NCBI GenBank assembly: GCA_002470185.1
Contig: DKNG01000120.1
Coordinates: forward strand, 7,777-14,228
Direction of reading: 5' to 3'
From: Arcobacter sp. UBA7394
Lineage (GTDB): Bacteria; Campylobacterota; Campylobacteria; Campylobacterales; Arcobacteraceae
Length of the DNA: 6,452 bases
Each line of letters begins with the position of its first letter. Position 1 is the first letter of the stretch. Positions 5,677 through 6,452 of this stretch are shown piece after piece. The position numbers and the translations under genes were made by a program. A model generated the notes under the pieces. The model made no database searches, was not told the origin of the DNA, and saw nothing but the letters and a program-made list of their open reading frames with translations.

Positions 5677-6452
5677 TCACTAATATAACGATTCAAGTCA
5701 AATATTCCATAATTTAATTTGTCTTGTTTTTTAAACTCTTTATCAAACCAATCATACTTTTCCCAGAAATCTTTATTTGCTCTATTAATTGAGTACTTTA
5801 GAATTCTTTGTAAGTGATTTGGTGTATCTTGATAGTTTTTTAATAAATCAAAAAAATCACTTAAGTCATCTTGTTTAACTTCAATAAATACATTTGGGTA
5901 TGAACCTACAAATCCTTCAATAAAATTAAACCTATCTTTTGAACTATCTAGCCTAGATTCTTCATCGAATAATAAAGCAACATTTTTATGCCACCTATTT
6001 ACTAAAACAGTATAAACTAAGTCTTGTTTATTATTCATTTTTATTCTTAAATATCCAAGATTTGACTCTGAGTCTGTAAATTGTCTAACAAATTCTGAGC
6101 CATTAGCTAGAGTAAGACTTTTAAGAGTTTCTTCTATCTCTTTTTTTGTTTTGTACTCTTTTTTTATTTCACTTTGTTTATAGTTTTTTCCTAGAAAATT
6201 AATAGGGTCTTTTTTGATTTTTAGATAATCAAAAGCTTTATAAACAAACTCTTCTTTATAATTAGAAGAGCTATAAGAGATATTACTTTTTAGTTCACTT
6301 GGATTATATACACTTAAATATGAAGCTAACCAACCTTGATACCAAGAATTAAAATACTCTTTTCTACTGTTCTTTGGTAAAAATTCCAAGAAGTTACTCT
6401 CACCTTCAATTCTAAGTCTATCCATATGTTTTCGAACTAGCAGTTGATGTGG
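5664..6452 (-). CDS. cti: Fatty acid cis/trans isomerase, C-terminal part
   Basis: This is the C-terminal 262 residues, running off the right edge. The frame is open through the edge (PHQLLVRKH before the Met codon at 6425), so that Met is internal. Cti is a periplasmic c-type haem enzyme that turns cis-unsaturated membrane fatty acids into trans forms, stiffening the membrane under solvent, heat or other stress. Family members are roughly 750-800 residues, so about two thirds, including the signal peptide and haem-binding CxxCH, lie outside. Recognisable C-terminal landmarks are RKHMDRLRIEGESNFL followed by LPKNSR and the WYQG segment (near residues 7-40 of the fragment), LVNRWHKNVALLFDEE, and FVGSYPNVFIEV followed by the LSDFFDLL helix. 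The fragment is Lys/Asn-rich like its neighbours, giving no composition sign of recent transfer. Assignment rests on remembered family pattern and is good but not certain. Confidence 0.8.
   Translation of the reverse strand, partial: PHQLLVRKHMDRLRIEGESNFLEFLPKNSRKEYFNSWYQGWLASYLSVYNPSELKSNISYSSSNYKEEFVYKAFDYLKIKKDPINFLGKNYKQSEIKKEYKTKKEIEETLKSLTLANGSEFVRQFTDSESNLGYLRIKMNNKQDLVYTVLVNRWHKNVALLFDEESRLDSSKDRFNFIEGFVGSYPNVFIEVKQDDLSDFFDLLKNYQDTPNHLQRILKYSINRANKDFWEKYDWFDKEFKKQDKLNYGIFDLNRYISDAIN

Noticed and set aside
6423..6425. ATG as the start of the cti reading frame
   Set aside because: The frame continues to the window edge with family-like residues before the Met, no signal peptide follows it, and the product would be about a third of the family's length.

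Overview
The window is AT-rich (roughly 30% G+C by eye) and densely coded. Protein styles point to a Campylobacterota bacterium, most likely an Arcobacter-like member of the Arcobacteraceae. The main reasons are the HQWRQP-type histidine kinase with Cache sensors, the codon bias to AAA/GAA/ATT/TTA, the TATAAT promoter without a recognisable -35 box, and the ArgD and pyruvate kinase variants. The genus is an inference from general resemblance; no database search was possible.

Layout. A 5'-truncated pyruvate kinase gene (pyk) runs rightward from the left edge to 1239. Everything else is on the minus strand. Reading leftward from the right edge: the C-terminal third of a fatty acid cis/trans isomerase (cti, 6452-5664, 5' end outside the window); a short intergenic region with a weak cti terminator and a TATAAT promoter; argD (5583-4396); a TolC-family outer membrane protein gene (4421-3234) whose start overlaps the argD end by 26 bases; and, 20 bases further on, a double-Cache sensor histidine kinase gene (3213-1252). 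The kinase gene converges on pyk with 12 bases between stop codons, and one inverted repeat there can serve as a terminator for both.

Functional reading. argD, the TolC-like gene and the kinase gene look like one transcript: same strand, overlap or short gap, no obvious terminator between them, one visible promoter upstream of argD. The operon mixes arginine biosynthesis (acetylornithine aminotransferase), an outer membrane efflux or secretion channel without its inner-membrane partners, and a sensor kinase without an adjacent response regulator. Cti upstream is an envelope-stress enzyme, so three of the four minus-strand genes concern the cell envelope or sensing at it; a shared stress role is only speculation.

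I see no tRNA, rRNA, CRISPR array, insertion sequence or other mobile element. The only non-coding stretches are 1240-1251, 3214-3233 and 5584-5663. The genes belong to known families. The most unusual local structure is an 11-bp perfect hairpin over the argD stop codon inside the argD/TolC-like overlap. I did not find a convincing undescribed system.
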